Numbered from the stretch's first letter, positions 9,382 through 18,207 are shown. The stretch is DNA of 64,000 nucleotides from Hyphomicrobiales bacterium (GCA_900469955.1 UBYX01000022.1:1-64000), one strand, 5' to 3'. Translations and numbers: made by a program. The notes: generated by a model not told the origin, from the letters alone.

Positions 9382-10346
9382 TCCTGGTCCCGCTGGGCAT
9401 CCCTCGCCTGTGGCTGGGGCGGCACATGCCCCTTCGCCCGCAGTTCGCCGACGAGGCCCGAAAGCTCCGACAGCAGAAACTCGACGAACAGACTGGTCGC
9501 AGTATCGAGCGTGGCGCGGGAGCGGGCGAAGAGCTTCATCGGCTGATGACGTGCATGCGGGTTGGCGAGCGGCCGGAACACCAGTTCGCCCCGCCGGCAT
9601 TCCTGAAGCACGTCGAGCGGATTGAGGAGCGTCAATCCGGTGCCCGCCTTGACGAGTTGTTTCAGCATCTCGGAGGCATTGGTTTCCACGATCGGCTCGA
9701 CCGGCATTGAGAAGGGTGAAAGCGCCAGATTGATGACATTGCGCAGGCTCGTGCCCGGCTGCGAAAGCACCAGCGGTTCCTGCACCACGTCGGCCAGATC
9801 GACCGCGCCCTCACCCGCCAGCCTGTGTCCCGGCGGCATGACGACACCGATCGGAATGTCGAAATTGGCGAGCGTCCGGATGCCGGGCGTCGCGGGGATA
9901 TTGAAGCCGATGCCGATGTCGACCTCGCCATTTACCACCGGCTGAATGGTGTTCGAGGGGCCGTCGTTTCTCAAGTGTATGCGCACACGCGGATGCTGGG
10001 CGACGAAACGCGCGATGATATCCGGCAGCGGCCCCGCCGCAAGCCCGACCGTCGCCACCAGCGCCACCTTGCCGGCCTGCGGCATCTTGAGGCCCCGAAT
10101 GCGTGATTCCATCCGCTCATAGGTCTTCAACACCTCGCGGATGTGCTCGATGCACAATTCTCCGGCAGCGGTCAGTTTCAGCCCGCGCGGCATACGCTCG
10201 AAAATCGGCACCCCCAGCTCCTCTTCCAGCGCCAGGATCTGCCGGTTGATGGCCGACGATGCGACGTTCAGGCGGGTTGCCGCCTTGCGGATCGATCCGC
10301 AGCGGGCAATCTCGTCAATATAGAGCAGCTTTCGCGAATGCAGCAT
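9369..10346 (-). CDS. LysR-family transcriptional regulator
   Basis: A protein of 325 residues. The winged helix-turn-helix occupies about residues 1-62 (RKLLYIDEIARCGSIRKAATRLNVASSAINRQILALEEELGVPIFER). The LysR substrate-binding domain runs from about 90 to 295. The C-terminal tail is Gln/Arg/Asp-rich. It is divergent from the ABC operon across 186 bp and tail-to-tail with the creatininase-family gene. That is the usual arrangement for a LysR activator of flanking catabolic genes. The effector is presumably the pathway substrate or an intermediate. Autoregulation from the same intergenic region is likely, since extra GCATCA and TTGATCA half-sites lie at 10362-10377 close to its own start. 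Confidence 0.93.
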   Translation of the reverse strand: MLHSRKLLYIDEIARCGSIRKAATRLNVASSAINRQILALEEELGVPIFERMPRGLKLTAAGELCIEHIREVLKTYERMESRIRGLKMPQAGKVALVATVGLAAGPLPDIIARFVAQHPRVRIHLRNDGPSNTIQPVVNGEVDIGIGFNIPATPGIRTLANFDIPIGVVMPPGHRLAGEGAVDLADVVQEPLVLSQPGTSLRNVINLALSPFSMPVEPIVETNASEMLKQLVKAGTGLTLLNPLDVLQECRRGELVFRPLANPHARHQPMKLFARSRATLDTATSLFVEFLLSELSGLVGELRAKGHVPPQPQARDAQRDQDQRE

Positions 10347-10417
10347 TGCACCACCCTCGTTGCATCATTTTTGATCACGCCGCACAATTTGGCAGATCAT
10401 TTTTCAACCGATGCCGG

Positions 10418-10451
10418 AAAGGCATCAATGCGGACGAATTTTGATGCTTTT
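10418..10451 (+). promoter_or_regulatory. Candidate LysR operator: 11-bp inverted repeat upstream of the ABC operon
   Basis: AAAGGCATCAA (10418-10428), 12 bases, then TTGATGCTTTT (10441-10451). The arms match at 10 of 11 positions. It lies in the divergent space between the LysR gene and the periplasmic binding protein gene, ending 81 bases before the latter's ATG. An equivalent element precedes the creatininase-family gene. The size and position suit a LysR-type site. Confidence 0.65.
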
Positions 10452-10532
10452 CAAAGAGCAAGGCAACCGTACAAATGCTGTAAAAGCAATGCTCTCACGA
10501 TGCCGCAGGGTTTAACAGGGGAACGAAACAAT

Positions 10533-11549
10533 ATGTCCAATCCATTGACAATGAAGAGTTTTCTAGCGGCGCTCGGCCTCTCGGCGACGCTGCTCGCAAC
10601 AGGCCCGGCAGCGGCGCTCGATGAAGTATCCTATGGCACCAACTGGTTGGCTCAGGCGGAGCATGGAGGCTTCTATCAGGCCGTCGCCGATGGCACCTAC
10701 GAAAAGCATGGCCTGAAAGTGACGATCGTTCAGGGCGGTCCGAACGCCGCCAACCGCGCGCTTCTGATTGCGGGCAAGGTCGATTTTTACATGGGCGGGC
10801 CGCTCGGCGACATGGATGCGGTCAAGCAGGGCATTCCGCTGGTGAGCGTCGCCTCGATCTTCCAGAAGGACCCGCAGGTTCTGCTCGCTCATCCGGATGC
10901 GGGCGTCGAGAAGTTCGAGGACCTCGCCAAGCTCGACACGATCTTCATGGGCAAGGAAGGTTATGTCACCTACTTCGAGTGGATGAAGAAGAACTTCAAG
11001 GGCTTCCGCGACGACCAGTTCAAACCCTACACCTTCAACCCGGCTCCCTTCATCGCCGACAAGAAATCTGCACAGCAGGGCTATCTGACCTCCGAGCCCT
11101 ATGAGATCGAAAAACAGGCCGGCTGGGCTCCCAAGGTATTCCTGATCGCCGACGCCGGTTACGGCCCCTATTCGACGATGATCACCACGACGCAGCCGAT
11201 GCTGGAAAAGAAGCCTGAGGTCGTGCAGCGTTTCGTGGATGCCTCGATCGAGGGATGGTACAACTATCTCTACGGCAACAACAAAGCCGCCAACGATCTG
11301 ATCAAGAAAGACAATCCGGAAATGACGGATGGCCAGATCGCCTATTCCATCGCCAAGATGAAGGAATACGGGATCGTGGTCTCCGGCGATGCCGAGACGA
11401 AGGGCATCGGCTGCATGACCGACGAACGCTACAAGAAGTTCTTCGACTCGATGGTGGCGATCGGCGTCCAGCCGGCCGACCTCGACTACAAGAAGGCCTA
11501 TTCGACAAAGTTCGTCTGCAAGGGCGTCGGCATGGCGCTGAAGAAGTAG
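10533..11549 (+). CDS. NMT1/THI5-type ABC transporter periplasmic substrate-binding protein
   Basis: A protein of 338 residues with a signal peptide (about 1-26, ending PAAA). The mature start LDEVSYGTNWLAQAEHGGFYQAVADGTYEKHGLKV is characteristic of the NMT1/THI5-like family, which binds thiamine-pyrimidine precursors, riboflavin or related planar N-heterocycles. GGPNAANRALLIAGKVDFYMGG continues the family pattern. The start is set by AGGGGAACGA 7-8 bases before the ATG; an in-frame opening far upstream lacks this. It is the first gene of an operon with ATPase, permease, amidohydrolase, oxidase and reductase genes. A strong hairpin follows the stop and may raise its mRNA level relative to the downstream genes. 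The ligand is unknown, and a pyrimidine-like ring fits the amidohydrolase downstream. Confidence 0.9.
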   Translation: MSNPLTMKSFLAALGLSATLLATGPAAALDEVSYGTNWLAQAEHGGFYQAVADGTYEKHGLKVTIVQGGPNAANRALLIAGKVDFYMGGPLGDMDAVKQGIPLVSVASIFQKDPQVLLAHPDAGVEKFEDLAKLDTIFMGKEGYVTYFEWMKKNFKGFRDDQFKPYTFNPAPFIADKKSAQQGYLTSEPYEIEKQAGWAPKVFLIADAGYGPYSTMITTTQPMLEKKPEVVQRFVDASIEGWYNYLYGNNKAANDLIKKDNPEMTDGQIAYSIAKMKEYGIVVSGDAETKGIGCMTDERYKKFFDSMVAIGVQPADLDYKKAYSTKFVCKGVGMALKK

Positions 11550-11566
11550 AGTAGACGGTGCGGCAA

Positions 11567-11601
11567 ACTTAACCCTCCCCACAAGGGGGAGGGACTTAAC
11601 C
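11567..11601 (+). repeat. Stem-loop intergenic repeat with 8-bp flanking direct repeats
   Basis: CCCTCCCC (11573-11580), loop ACAAG, GGGGAGGG (11586-11593): a perfect 8-bp GC stem. ACTTAACC occurs on both sides (11567-11574 and 11594-11601). This looks like a rhizobial intergenic palindromic repeat of the RIME type. It sits between the binding-protein and ATPase genes, where it could stabilise the upstream message. There is no T-run, so full termination is unlikely. Confidence 0.6.
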
Positions 11602-11686
11602 TGACACGCCACCGGGCACGGATACACGATAGCTTCTCCCTCCAGGAAAGGGTGAAGCGCAAAAGCCGCCTCTGATCGAGTGAAGC

Positions 11687-12511
11687 ATGACCACCTCTCA
11701 AGCCCCATTGATGCCTGCTCCCGGAGATAGCCGCAAACGCCCACTGGTCGTCATGCGCTCGGTGTCCAAGATGTTCTCGAGCGGAACGCTCGCACTTTCC
11801 GACATGTCGCTCAGCGTCGAGGGCGGCGAGTTCGTCAGCCTGCTCGGTCCGTCCGGCTGCGGCAAGTCGACGGCGCTCAGGATCATCGCCGGGCTCGGCG
11901 ACGTCTCGGCCGGCACCATCGACTGGCCGAGTTCCCGCATCAATTCCAGGGGCCTGCCGGAGGGCGACATTTCCTTCGTCTTCCAGGAGCCGACGCTGAT
12001 GCCGTGGCAGACGGTGTTCGGCAATGTCCACCTGCCGCTGAAGCTGCGCGGCGTCTCGAAAGCTGCGGCCCGCGACGAGATCATGAAGACGCTTGCGACC
12101 GTCGGCCTTCAGGATTTCGCCGAGGCTTATCCCCGCGAGCTTTCCGGGGGCATGAAGATGCGCGTCTCGATCGCCCGCGCTCTGGTCACCAAGCCGAAGC
12201 TGCTCCTGATGGACGAGCCCTTCGCGGCATTGGACGAAATCACCCGCCAGAAGCTCAATGACGATGTGTTGAGGCTCTGGCGCGAGACCGGCATCACGGT
12301 AATCTTCGTCACCCATTCCGTCTTCGAATCGGCCTATCTTTCCAATCGTATCGTGGTGATGAAGGCACGGCCGGGCCGGGTCCATGCGGATTTCCCGCTG
12401 ATGACGAGCATGTCGCGCGATGCGCATTACCGCACGTCGGAAGAATACCGCCAAGCCTGCGAAAAGGTCTCCAACATGCTCCTGGAAGCGATCGGCGGGG
12501 AGGAACACTGA
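11687..12511 (+). CDS. ABC transporter ATP-binding protein (NMT1-type importer)
   Basis: An ATPase of 274 residues of the nitrate/sulfonate/taurine/pyrimidine importer class. Walker A GPSGCGKST is at 54-62. The Q-loop reads VFQEPTLMPWQ, the signature LSGGMKMRVSIARAL, Walker B LLLMDEPFAALDE, and the switch His lies in VTHS. It powers import through the permease encoded next, with which it overlaps by one base (TGATG). Substrate specificity comes from the binding protein. Nothing is unusual apart from the 137-bp gap and hairpin separating it from the binding-protein gene. Confidence 0.95.
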   Translation: MTTSQAPLMPAPGDSRKRPLVVMRSVSKMFSSGTLALSDMSLSVEGGEFVSLLGPSGCGKSTALRIIAGLGDVSAGTIDWPSSRINSRGLPEGDISFVFQEPTLMPWQTVFGNVHLPLKLRGVSKAAARDEIMKTLATVGLQDFAEAYPRELSGGMKMRVSIARALVTKPKLLLMDEPFAALDEITRQKLNDDVLRLWRETGITVIFVTHSVFESAYLSNRIVVMKARPGRVHADFPLMTSMSRDAHYRTSEEYRQACEKVSNMLLEAIGGEEH

Positions 12512-13347
12512 TGGCAACCGACCCCGACCTCATGCCTGCGAAGCCGGGCCTTTTTGCCCGCAACTGCGAGACGCTGCTGCGCACGCTGATCCCGATTTGC
12601 GTGGTGGTCGGACTGATCCTGCTCTGGCAGTTCATCATCACCGTCAACGGCATACCGCAATACATCCTGCCGGGGCCGCTGGCGGTGGCCAACTCGCTCT
12701 ACAACGACTGGGGAACGCTCTGGCCGGCGCTGTGGGTCACGACACAGATCACCCTGCAGGCGCTGGCGCTGGCGCTGATCGGCGGCGTCGGCATCGCCAT
12801 CTTCCTCGTGCAGTCGAAATGGATCGAGACGGCTTTCTACCCGATCACGGTCATCCTGCAGGTGACGCCGATCGTGGCGATCGCGCCTCTGATCCTGATC
12901 TACGCGCCGACGACCCAGGTCGCGCTTCTGATCTGCGCCTTCCTGGTCGCCTTCTTTCCGATCCTGTCGAACATGGTGCAGGGACTGAAGAGCGTCGATC
13001 ATAATTTGCTCAACCTCTTCGATCTTTACGGCGCGTCGCGCTGGCAGACGCTGCTCTATCTCAAGCTTCCCTCCTCGCTTCCCTATTTCATGACAGGATT
13101 GAGGATCGGCGGCGGACTGGCACTGATCGCGGCGGTCGTGGCGGAATTTGCGGCGGGCTCTGCGGGTGCCGGTTCCGGCCTCGCTTTCCGCCTGCTGGAG
13201 TCCCAGTATCGGCTCAACATTCCGCGTCTGTTCGCGGCGCTGATCCTGCTGTCGGTGCTGGGAGTGGTGATCTTCATGATCACCTCCTTCATCGCCTGGG
13301 CCTTCCTGCACCGCTGGCATGAAAGCAGCCTCAAGAGAGAAAACTGA
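12511..13347 (+). CDS. ABC transporter permease (NMT1-type importer)
   Basis: An inner-membrane protein of 278 residues with six predicted helices and a BPD_transp_1 domain. The cytoplasmic coupling loop is recognisable around residues 172-195 (LYGASRWQTLLYLKLPSSLPY). It forms the transport channel with the preceding ATPase, probably as a homodimer. The coding region overlaps the ATPase stop and the amidohydrolase start by one base each (TGATG junctions), indicating tight translational coupling across the operon. Confidence 0.95.
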   Translation: MATDPDLMPAKPGLFARNCETLLRTLIPICVVVGLILLWQFIITVNGIPQYILPGPLAVANSLYNDWGTLWPALWVTTQITLQALALALIGGVGIAIFLVQSKWIETAFYPITVILQVTPIVAIAPLILIYAPTTQVALLICAFLVAFFPILSNMVQGLKSVDHNLLNLFDLYGASRWQTLLYLKLPSSLPYFMTGLRIGGGLALIAAVVAEFAAGSAGAGSGLAFRLLESQYRLNIPRLFAALILLSVLGVVIFMITSFIAWAFLHRWHESSLKREN

Positions 13348-14660
13348 TGCCGGCCGAATTCACGACGCTTCCCGATGCCCGCCGTTTTGCACTCGTCAAC
13401 GCCACCCTGCCGGCGGTGCTCGTCAAAGGTTTTGCCGCGCCGGCAAAGGAAGGCCTGATCGCGGCGGATCTGATCATCTCCGAAGGCAAGATCGAAAGGA
13501 TCCTTGCGGCCGCCACCGCACCCGCCGATCTGGTGAAGGTGGACATGCGCGGCGGCATGGTTTGGCCCTGCTTCGTCGACATGCACACCCATCTCGACAA
13601 GGGTCATTTTTGGGACCGCAGGCCGAACCCGGACGGGACGTTCGAAGGCGCGCTGATGAATGTGCGCGAAGACCGCATCGCCAACTGGTCGGCCCAGGAT
13701 ATCCGCGCGCGCTTCGAGTTTTCCCTGAAAAGCGCCTATGCCCACGGCACGAAGCTGATCCGCACCCATCTCGATTCGATCCCCCCGCAGCCGGATATTT
13801 CCTTCCCGCTGTTTGCGGAACTTCGCGAGGAGTGGAAGGACAGGATCGCGCTGCAGGCGGTCGCTCTCCTGCCGCTGGAATGTGTATCTGACGAGGAGGT
13901 CTTCAGCGGCATCGTCGCAACGACGAAACGTCATGGCGGGCTGCTGGGCGGCGCGACCCGCATTCTCCCCGACTTCGAAAACATCCTCGACCAGCTGTTC
14001 CGAGCCGCCAGCGACAACGGACTCGATATCGACCTGCATGTGGACGAGACGGAGGACAGGCAGGTTCTGACGCTGGAAGCCATCGCCGACGCCAAACGTC
14101 GCAACCGCTTCGAGGGCGCGGTCACCGTGGGCCATTGCTGTTCGCTGGCGCGTCAGGACGACGAGACTGCCAAGCGCGTTATCGACAAGGTCGCCGAGGC
14201 CCGCATCTCGGTCGCGTCGCTGCCGATGTGCAACATGTATCTACAGGACCGCCACGCCGGCCGCACGCCCCGCTGGCGCGGCGTCACCCTGTTCCACGAA
14301 CTCGCCGTCGCCGGCGTAAAAACCGCCGTCTCTTCCGACAATACCCGTGACCCGTTCTACGCCTATGGCGATATGGACCCGGTCGAGGTGTTTCGCGAGG
14401 CGGTGCGCATCCTGCATCTCGACCATCCGCTCGACACATCCGCCCGCGTCGTCACCTCGACGCCAGCGGAAATCCTCGGCCGGCCGGATATGGGCATCAT
14501 CGCGGAAGGTGCGCCCGCCGATCTCGTACTCTTCAGCGCCCGCCGCTGGAGCGAATTCCTTTCCCGTCCGCAGGCCGACCGCATCGTGATGCGGAATGGC
14601 ATGGGCATCGACCGTAGCCTGCCGGATTACCGTGACCTGGACCCGCTTCTGGAAAAATAA
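13347..14660 (+). CDS. Cytosine-deaminase-like amidohydrolase
   Basis: A metal-dependent hydrolase of 437 residues of the amidohydrolase superfamily, closest by motif to CodA cytosine deaminase. All expected ligands are present: His80 and His82 (DMHTHLDKG), His231 and Glu234 (LHVDETED), His263 (VGHCCSL) and Asp331 (SSDNTRDPF). These match CodA His61/His63, His214/Glu217, His246 and Asp313. It should deaminate or hydrolyse a pyrimidine-like or related cyclic amidine. Creatinine deaminases and isocytosine or triazine-type enzymes share the fold, so cytosine is not certain. It sits in the same operon as the importer and two redox enzymes, which argues for catabolism rather than base salvage. Confidence 0.85.
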   Translation: MPAEFTTLPDARRFALVNATLPAVLVKGFAAPAKEGLIAADLIISEGKIERILAAATAPADLVKVDMRGGMVWPCFVDMHTHLDKGHFWDRRPNPDGTFEGALMNVREDRIANWSAQDIRARFEFSLKSAYAHGTKLIRTHLDSIPPQPDISFPLFAELREEWKDRIALQAVALLPLECVSDEEVFSGIVATTKRHGGLLGGATRILPDFENILDQLFRAASDNGLDIDLHVDETEDRQVLTLEAIADAKRRNRFEGAVTVGHCCSLARQDDETAKRVIDKVAEARISVASLPMCNMYLQDRHAGRTPRWRGVTLFHELAVAGVKTAVSSDNTRDPFYAYGDMDPVEVFREAVRILHLDHPLDTSARVVTSTPAEILGRPDMGIIAEGAPADLVLFSARRWSEFLSRPQADRIVMRNGMGIDRSLPDYRDLDPLLEK

Positions 14661-14661
14661 G

Positions 14662-16068
14662 ATGGCAGATTACGCACAGATCAAGAAAGAGCTCGAAGGC
14701 ATCGCGGTGGAGGACAATCCGGCGCTGGTGCGCCAGAAGAGCCGCGATTTCTACTGGTACTCGCCGATCCTGAAGGAGGAACTCGACACCGTCACCGCCG
14801 ATCTCGTCGTCTCACCCAAGACCGAGGAAGAAGTCATTCAGGTTCTGAAGGTCGCTTTTGCTCACGGCGTGCCGGTCACGCCGCGCGGCGCCGGCACCGG
14901 CAATTACGGCCAGGCCATGCCGCTCTCCGGCGGCATCGTGCTCAACCTCATCAACATGAACAAGGTGAAGGAAATCCATCCGGGCCGCGTTATCGCAGAG
15001 CCCGGCATCGTGATCGCCGAGCTCGACCGTCAGACCAAAGCCCATTCCGGCCAGGAACTGCGCTTCCACCCCTCCACTGCCCAGACCGCGACGATCGGCG
15101 GTTTCATCGCCGGCGGCTCAGGCGGCGTCGGCTCGATCCACTGGGGCGGCCTGCGTGATCTCGGCAACATCCTGCGCCTGCGCGTCGTCACCATGGAAGC
15201 CGAGCCGCGCGTGCTCGACCTTACCGCCTGGGATCTCCAGAAGGTCACCCATGCCTACGGCACCAACGGCATCATTGTCGAAGTCGAAATGCCGCTCGCC
15301 CCGGCCTATGACTGGATCGACGTGCTGGTCGGTTATGACGACTTCATGGATGCGGTCCGGTTCGGCGACCAGATCGCCCACAAGAACGGCATCCTGGTCA
15401 AGGAAATCGCGCCGATCGCAGCACCGATCCCTTACGACTTCTTCCCGCGCCACAAGCCCTTCATCCGCCATCGCGGCCAGTCGATCTGCGTGCTGATGGT
15501 GGCACCCCATTCCATGGATGCCTTTACCGCCTTCACCGAACGCCAGAAGGGCGAGATCATCTTCCGTTCCGACAAGGTCGAGAGCATGAAGGGCATCCCG
15601 CATGCCTACGAGCTTGCCTGGAACCACACGACGCTGCGCGCGCTGAAGGTCGATCCGAACTTCACCTATCTGCAGGTCCAGTATCCGGGTCCCGACCATG
15701 TTGCCAAGGTCGAGAAAATGGTGAAGATTTTCGGTGATGAAGTGCCGGGTCACCTGGAATTCATCAAGTTCGACGGCCGCATGCAGTGCTCCGGCCTGCC
15801 GCTGGTGCGCTACACGACCCGCGAGCGGCTGGAAGAGATCATCAAGATCCACCAGGACAACGGCTGCCCGATCTTCAACCCGCATCGCTACACGCTCGAG
15901 GAAGGCGGTATGAAGCAGACGGACGTGGTGCAGCTCGCTTTCAAGAAGGAAACCGATCCAAGGGGCCTCCTGAACCCCGGCAAGATGATCGCCTGGGAAA
16001 ACCCCGACTTCGATTTCTCGGCGGGCAAGAACTACCTCTTCCCCGGCCTTGCCGTCGCGGAGAGCTGA
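14662..16068 (+). CDS. FAD-linked oxidoreductase (VAO/PCMH fold, GlcD-like)
   Basis: A protein of 468 residues. The N-terminal FAD-binding subdomain shows VTPRGAGTGNYGQAMPLSGGIVLNL and the diphosphate-contact segment IGGFIAGGSGGVGSIHWGG. The remainder is a substrate-binding cap, ending with NPGKMI, typical of the C-terminal FAD-oxidase family. Members oxidise alpha-hydroxy acids or other small alcohols and amines and pass electrons to quinones or oxygen. The ATG at 14662 follows the amidohydrolase stop by one base; an earlier in-frame start inside that gene is rejected. I infer that it oxidises the product of the preceding hydrolases. The exact reaction is unknown. Confidence 0.85.
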   Translation: MADYAQIKKELEGIAVEDNPALVRQKSRDFYWYSPILKEELDTVTADLVVSPKTEEEVIQVLKVAFAHGVPVTPRGAGTGNYGQAMPLSGGIVLNLINMNKVKEIHPGRVIAEPGIVIAELDRQTKAHSGQELRFHPSTAQTATIGGFIAGGSGGVGSIHWGGLRDLGNILRLRVVTMEAEPRVLDLTAWDLQKVTHAYGTNGIIVEVEMPLAPAYDWIDVLVGYDDFMDAVRFGDQIAHKNGILVKEIAPIAAPIPYDFFPRHKPFIRHRGQSICVLMVAPHSMDAFTAFTERQKGEIIFRSDKVESMKGIPHAYELAWNHTTLRALKVDPNFTYLQVQYPGPDHVAKVEKMVKIFGDEVPGHLEFIKFDGRMQCSGLPLVRYTTRERLEEIIKIHQDNGCPIFNPHRYTLEEGGMKQTDVVQLAFKKETDPRGLLNPGKMIAWENPDFDFSAGKNYLFPGLAVAES

Positions 16069-16649
16069 TGAAGGTCCTGCTTCTTCACTCCCATCCCGTC
16101 GAATCCAGCTACGGCGCAGCCTTGCATGCCGCGACGCGCGAAAGCCTTCAAAGGGCTGGCCACGATGTGGACGACTGCAATCTTTATGCCGAGAACTTCA
16201 ATCCGATCCTCTCGCGCGAAGAGCGGATCGGCTATCACGACGTGCCGGGCAATATCGAGCCGGTACGTTCCTATGTGGAACGGCTGCAGGCCGCAGAAGC
16301 GCTGGTGATCGTCACCCCGATCTGGAACTTCGGCTGGCCTGCCATCCTGAAGGGCTATTTCGACCGCGTCTGGCTGCCGGGCGTGACGTTCGACCTGGCG
16401 GACGGCGTGCTCACCCGCAAGCTCACCAATATCCGCAAGGTCGGCGTGGTCCTGACCTACGGCGCCACCCGCTGGCGGGCCTTCATGGCGGGCAACCCGC
16501 CGAAAAAGATTGCAACCCGCGTGCTTAGGGTCACCACCAATCCGGCACGCCGGGTGACCTTCCTCGCCCACTACGACATGAACAACTGCACGCCGGAAAC
16601 CCGAGCCGCATTCCTCGCCAAGGTGAAGCGAGAGATGGAGCGATTTTAA
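16068..16649 (+). CDS. Flavodoxin-fold NAD(P)H oxidoreductase (KefF/MdaB-like)
   Basis: A protein of 193 residues of the Flavodoxin_2 family. MKVLLLHSHPVESSYGAAL contacts the FMN/FAD phosphate, and VTPIWNFGWPAILKGYFDRVWLPGVTF forms the isoalloxazine pocket and dimer contact. Relatives are NAD(P)H:quinone reductases and azoreductase-like enzymes. It starts on the last base of the FAD oxidase stop (TGATG) and is the last gene of the importer operon. Its 3' end shares a TTAA with the stop codon of the convergent DUF3422 gene. Its role could be regenerating a reduced cofactor or reducing a pathway intermediate. Confidence 0.88.
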   Translation: MKVLLLHSHPVESSYGAALHAATRESLQRAGHDVDDCNLYAENFNPILSREERIGYHDVPGNIEPVRSYVERLQAAEALVIVTPIWNFGWPAILKGYFDRVWLPGVTFDLADGVLTRKLTNIRKVGVVLTYGATRWRAFMAGNPPKKIATRVLRVTTNPARRVTFLAHYDMNNCTPETRAAFLAKVKREMERF

Positions 16650-17929
16650 GGGTTCGGGCGGACGTCGTCCTTGTGGCTTTTGCGGATACGCCTCACCAGC
16701 AGCCAGACCGCGATCACCACGACCGGAACGGCGGCACCCGTCAGCGACTCCGGGGCGACCTCGACGCCGATATTGTGGGCGAACTTCGCGAGGTAGCCCA
16801 CGAGCCCGATCACGTAATAGGAAATGGCGGCGACCGACAGACCTTCGACCGTCTGCTGCAGGCGAAGCTGCAGATGGGCGCGCTGGTTCATGGAATCGAG
16901 AAGCTTGGTGTTGAACTTCTGCAGATCGACGTCGATCCAGCTTCTCAAAAGCGCGGTCGCCCGCGCCAGCTTGCGCGAAAGGTTTGCCTGCCGCTCTTCG
17001 ACCGACTGGCAGGTCCGCATTGCCGGGGCGAGACGCCGCTGCAGGAACGAACCAAGCGACTCGTTGCCCGACAGCGGTTTTTCAGCCAGCATCGCGACGC
17101 GTTCGAGAACAATATTGTAATAGGCGCGGCTCGCGCCGAACCGATAGAGGCTGAGCGCCGCATTGGCCTCGAGCTCGGCCGCCAGATGTGTGATCTCGGT
17201 CAGCATCGCGTCCGCCTCCTGACGGGCGCGCTGCTTCATGTGCTGGGTCACGGTCGTAAAGCCGTTTTCGATCCGGCGGATTTCAGGCGACAGCGTCAGC
17301 GCAAGCGGCAAGCCCATCATCGCCAGTGTTCGATAGGTCTCGATGTCGAGGATGCGCTGCACCAGAGCGCCACGCCCGCCATCGGTCATTCCGTTGTCGA
17401 GGATCAGGAATTTGGTGAGCCCGTCGCCGTCCTGCCGGAAATCGGTCACGACGGTCGCCTGACCGTCGGCGACTATGCTCCGACAGAGGCTGGTCGGATC
17501 GAAACTCGAGATGACATGGCTCAGGTCGTCGTTCGCGGGTCGGATTTCAATCCTGACACCCGAGATGAAGGGGCCTGGAGCCTTGAAGCTCGCGCCAAAC
17601 GGGTTGACCGGAATCTCACCGCCGAACAGGGCCGGTGCCGGCGCATCCCAGAAATAGGTCGAAAATTCGGTGTGCTTCTCCCAGCGGAGCGTCCCATTGC
17701 CCCAGTTCATCGTGTGATGGCTGCTGTCTGCCGCTGGCGGCGCCACCCCCTGCCCCAGCGACATTTCCGCCAGGATCGCCTGGTCGGCGGCAAAATTCGC
17801 TTCCGTCAGAAAGGCGAGCTGGAAGATCACCCGCGGCAGCGAAACCAGCGTATAGGGGCGTGAATGGACCTCGCCGAGCGCACGCGCACGGATGTCGGCG
17901 GCTGGAAACGAAAAGCTGCGTTTCGTCAT
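16646..17929 (-). CDS. DUF3422 family membrane-anchored protein
   Basis: A protein of 427 residues starting MTKRSFSFPAADIRARALGEVHSRPY, the conserved opening of the DUF3422 family common in alpha- and betaproteobacteria. Most of the protein is soluble, with helical regions around 200-360. Two C-terminal membrane helices follow (about 360-385 and 398-418), ending in a basic tail. The function of the family is not established. An in-frame extension of 41 residues upstream is rejected because homologues begin at MTKRSF. It converges on the importer operon, with overlapping stop codons in a single TTAA. Confidence 0.9.
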   Translation of the reverse strand: MTKRSFSFPAADIRARALGEVHSRPYTLVSLPRVIFQLAFLTEANFAADQAILAEMSLGQGVAPPAADSSHHTMNWGNGTLRWEKHTEFSTYFWDAPAPALFGGEIPVNPFGASFKAPGPFISGVRIEIRPANDDLSHVISSFDPTSLCRSIVADGQATVVTDFRQDGDGLTKFLILDNGMTDGGRGALVQRILDIETYRTLAMMGLPLALTLSPEIRRIENGFTTVTQHMKQRARQEADAMLTEITHLAAELEANAALSLYRFGASRAYYNIVLERVAMLAEKPLSGNESLGSFLQRRLAPAMRTCQSVEERQANLSRKLARATALLRSWIDVDLQKFNTKLLDSMNQRAHLQLRLQQTVEGLSVAAISYYVIGLVGYLAKFAHNIGVEVAPESLTGAAVPVVVIAVWLLVRRIRKSHKDDVRPNP

Positions 17930-18207
17930 GCACTCTCCCCGATGGGCGCCACTGGCCAAATTAGCTCTTATCAAATGCCCGCCGCAGCACGAAGCGACTG
18001 TTTGACGCAGCAAGACAAAGAGAGTGGATTGTGCCGGAGAGTTGCCATCCACCTCTCAGGCGCATCGATTGCTGCGATGGAATTCCATATCGCTTGCGAG
18101 GTGATCCCGACCTTCGATTCATCTCTTCGCCGGGAGGTTCTTCCTTGCCATCGGAGGGATCTGCCTTCAAAAAACAGAAATCGGGATTCTTCGGCTGAGG
18201 GGGCAAC

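Noticed and set aside
10520-10545. GGAAC just before the binding-protein ATG as an EcfG promoter
   Set aside because: It is part of the Shine-Dalgarno region and no TT occurs 18-19 bases downstream.
17930-18207. Structured leader or riboswitch upstream of ltrA
   Set aside because: Several short inverted repeats exist but I could not match them to any known riboswitch consensus and found no terminator or SD-sequestering stem.
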